DNA of 45,477 nucleotides from assembly GCA_004802725.1 (NCBI GenBank), contig SGPM01000225.1:1-45477 (forward strand), written 5' to 3'. The stretch is from Antrodiella citrinella. Its lineage: Eukaryota; Basidiomycota; Agaricomycetes; Polyporales; Steccherinaceae. This document shows positions 45,187 through 45,477 of this stretch, piece by piece. The first letter of the stretch is position 1. Each line of letters starts with the position of its first letter. The notes beneath the pieces were generated by a model. It was not told the DNA's origin. It did no database searches and saw only the letters and a program-made list of their open reading frames with translations. The translations under genes were made by a program, and so were the position numbers.

Positions 45187-45282
45187 GCCGGGATAGCTCA
45201 GTTGGGAGAGCAGCAGACTGAAGTTGACTGCTTGAGTCACATGACTTCTGAAGGTCCCGTGCGAAATAGGGTCATTCCCAGG
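45187..45282 (+). tRNA. tRNA-Phe(GAA)-like sequence, degenerate 3' half
   Basis: The first 37 nt (GCCGGGATAGCTCAGTTGGG, AGAGC, then CAGACTGAAG) match a eukaryotic tRNA-Phe through the acceptor strand, the D arm and the GAA anticodon. About 22-24 nt after G37 would be an intron at the normal position. The 3' side of the anticodon stem (TTCTGAAGG) pairs with one mismatch. The T arm lacks the TTCRA loop (CCCGTGCGAAATAGGG), and the acceptor 3' strand pairs at only about five of seven positions. It is probably a pseudogene. The 3' end is approximate. Confidence 0.6.
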
Positions 45283-45477
45283 GTTATTCGACGCCGCAGG
45301 CGGCGCCAAAATCGGCCCAGGCTTTTACCCAGGGACGGTCATGAAGCTTACGAAGGCGAGCAACCAGGTTCGCTGAAGGGCAAGTGAAGACCAACGAATT
45401 TGGCCACGGACGTTAACTTGAACATCCATCAGCGCCACAGAGGATCAAAGGCTGATGAGCAATGTACCATGGTGAAG
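45283..45477. other. Window end, nothing recognised
   Basis: No gene, repeat or RNA signal was recognised in the last 195 bp. Confidence 0.3.

Overview
The window is nuclear DNA of a filamentous basidiomycete, most likely an Agaricomycete. Genes are split by many short introns, mostly 45-90 nt. The content includes a FunK1-type kinase, an F-box-like protein, a WC-2-like PAS/GATA photoreceptor subunit, separase and isovaleryl-CoA dehydrogenase. There are no operons, and prokaryotic signals are absent. Exon coordinates were derived by hand from splice sites and phase. For most genes the joined lengths are exact multiples of three.

Layout: (1) 716-3430(+) FunK1 kinase. (2) 3757-4444(-) small secreted protein. 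(3) 4789-7720(-) Zn2Cys6 regulator with a GC-AG intron. (4) About 8642-18666 is an imperfect inverted duplication. Each arm carries one member of an unrecognised zinc-binding-like family (9289-10822(+) and 16329-18008(-)) and one F-box-like copy (a truncated one at 11560-12257(-) and a full one at 14180-15426(+)). The WC-2-like gene 12551-13892(+) sits in the centre. (5) 19018-20806(-) isovaleryl-CoA dehydrogenase. (6) About 21180-22160 is a decayed tandem array with a unit of roughly 270-290 bp. (7) 22703-24167(+) is a third member of the unrecognised family. (8) About 25081-26430(-) is a disrupted coiled-coil/membrane-anchor gene, divergent from (9) separase 26674-34407(+), 18 exons and about 2270 aa. 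(10) 34561-35377(-) small multi-exon gene. (11) 35644-37335(-) is the fourth family member. (12) 37.4-40.7 kb is gene-poor. (13) 40700-43041(+) class I/II aminotransferase with 15 exons, including a 13-nt microexon and a second GC-AG intron. (14) 43699-44943(-) is a decayed kinase-like gene between direct repeats. (15) 45187-45282(+) is a degenerate tRNA-Phe.

The best candidate for something undescribed is the four-member family, here called the CPxCV family. Members share exon phases: a first exon ending in phase 0, then an exon opening with a CxxC motif and ending in phase 2. Three of the four keep a CxxC...HC...C(x2-3)C zinc-ligand pattern, a basic NLS-like patch just after a conserved splice junction, and a nearly identical DNA element about 600 bp upstream of the start codon. 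In the two copies within the inverted duplication, the coding sequence has diverged much more than the 3' intergenic DNA. That pattern suggests diversifying selection on the protein or homogenisation of the flanks.

The other genes look like ordinary, functionally unrelated neighbours: leucine catabolism (isovaleryl-CoA dehydrogenase), sister chromatid separation (separase), blue-light sensing (WC-2) and amino-acid metabolism (aminotransferase).
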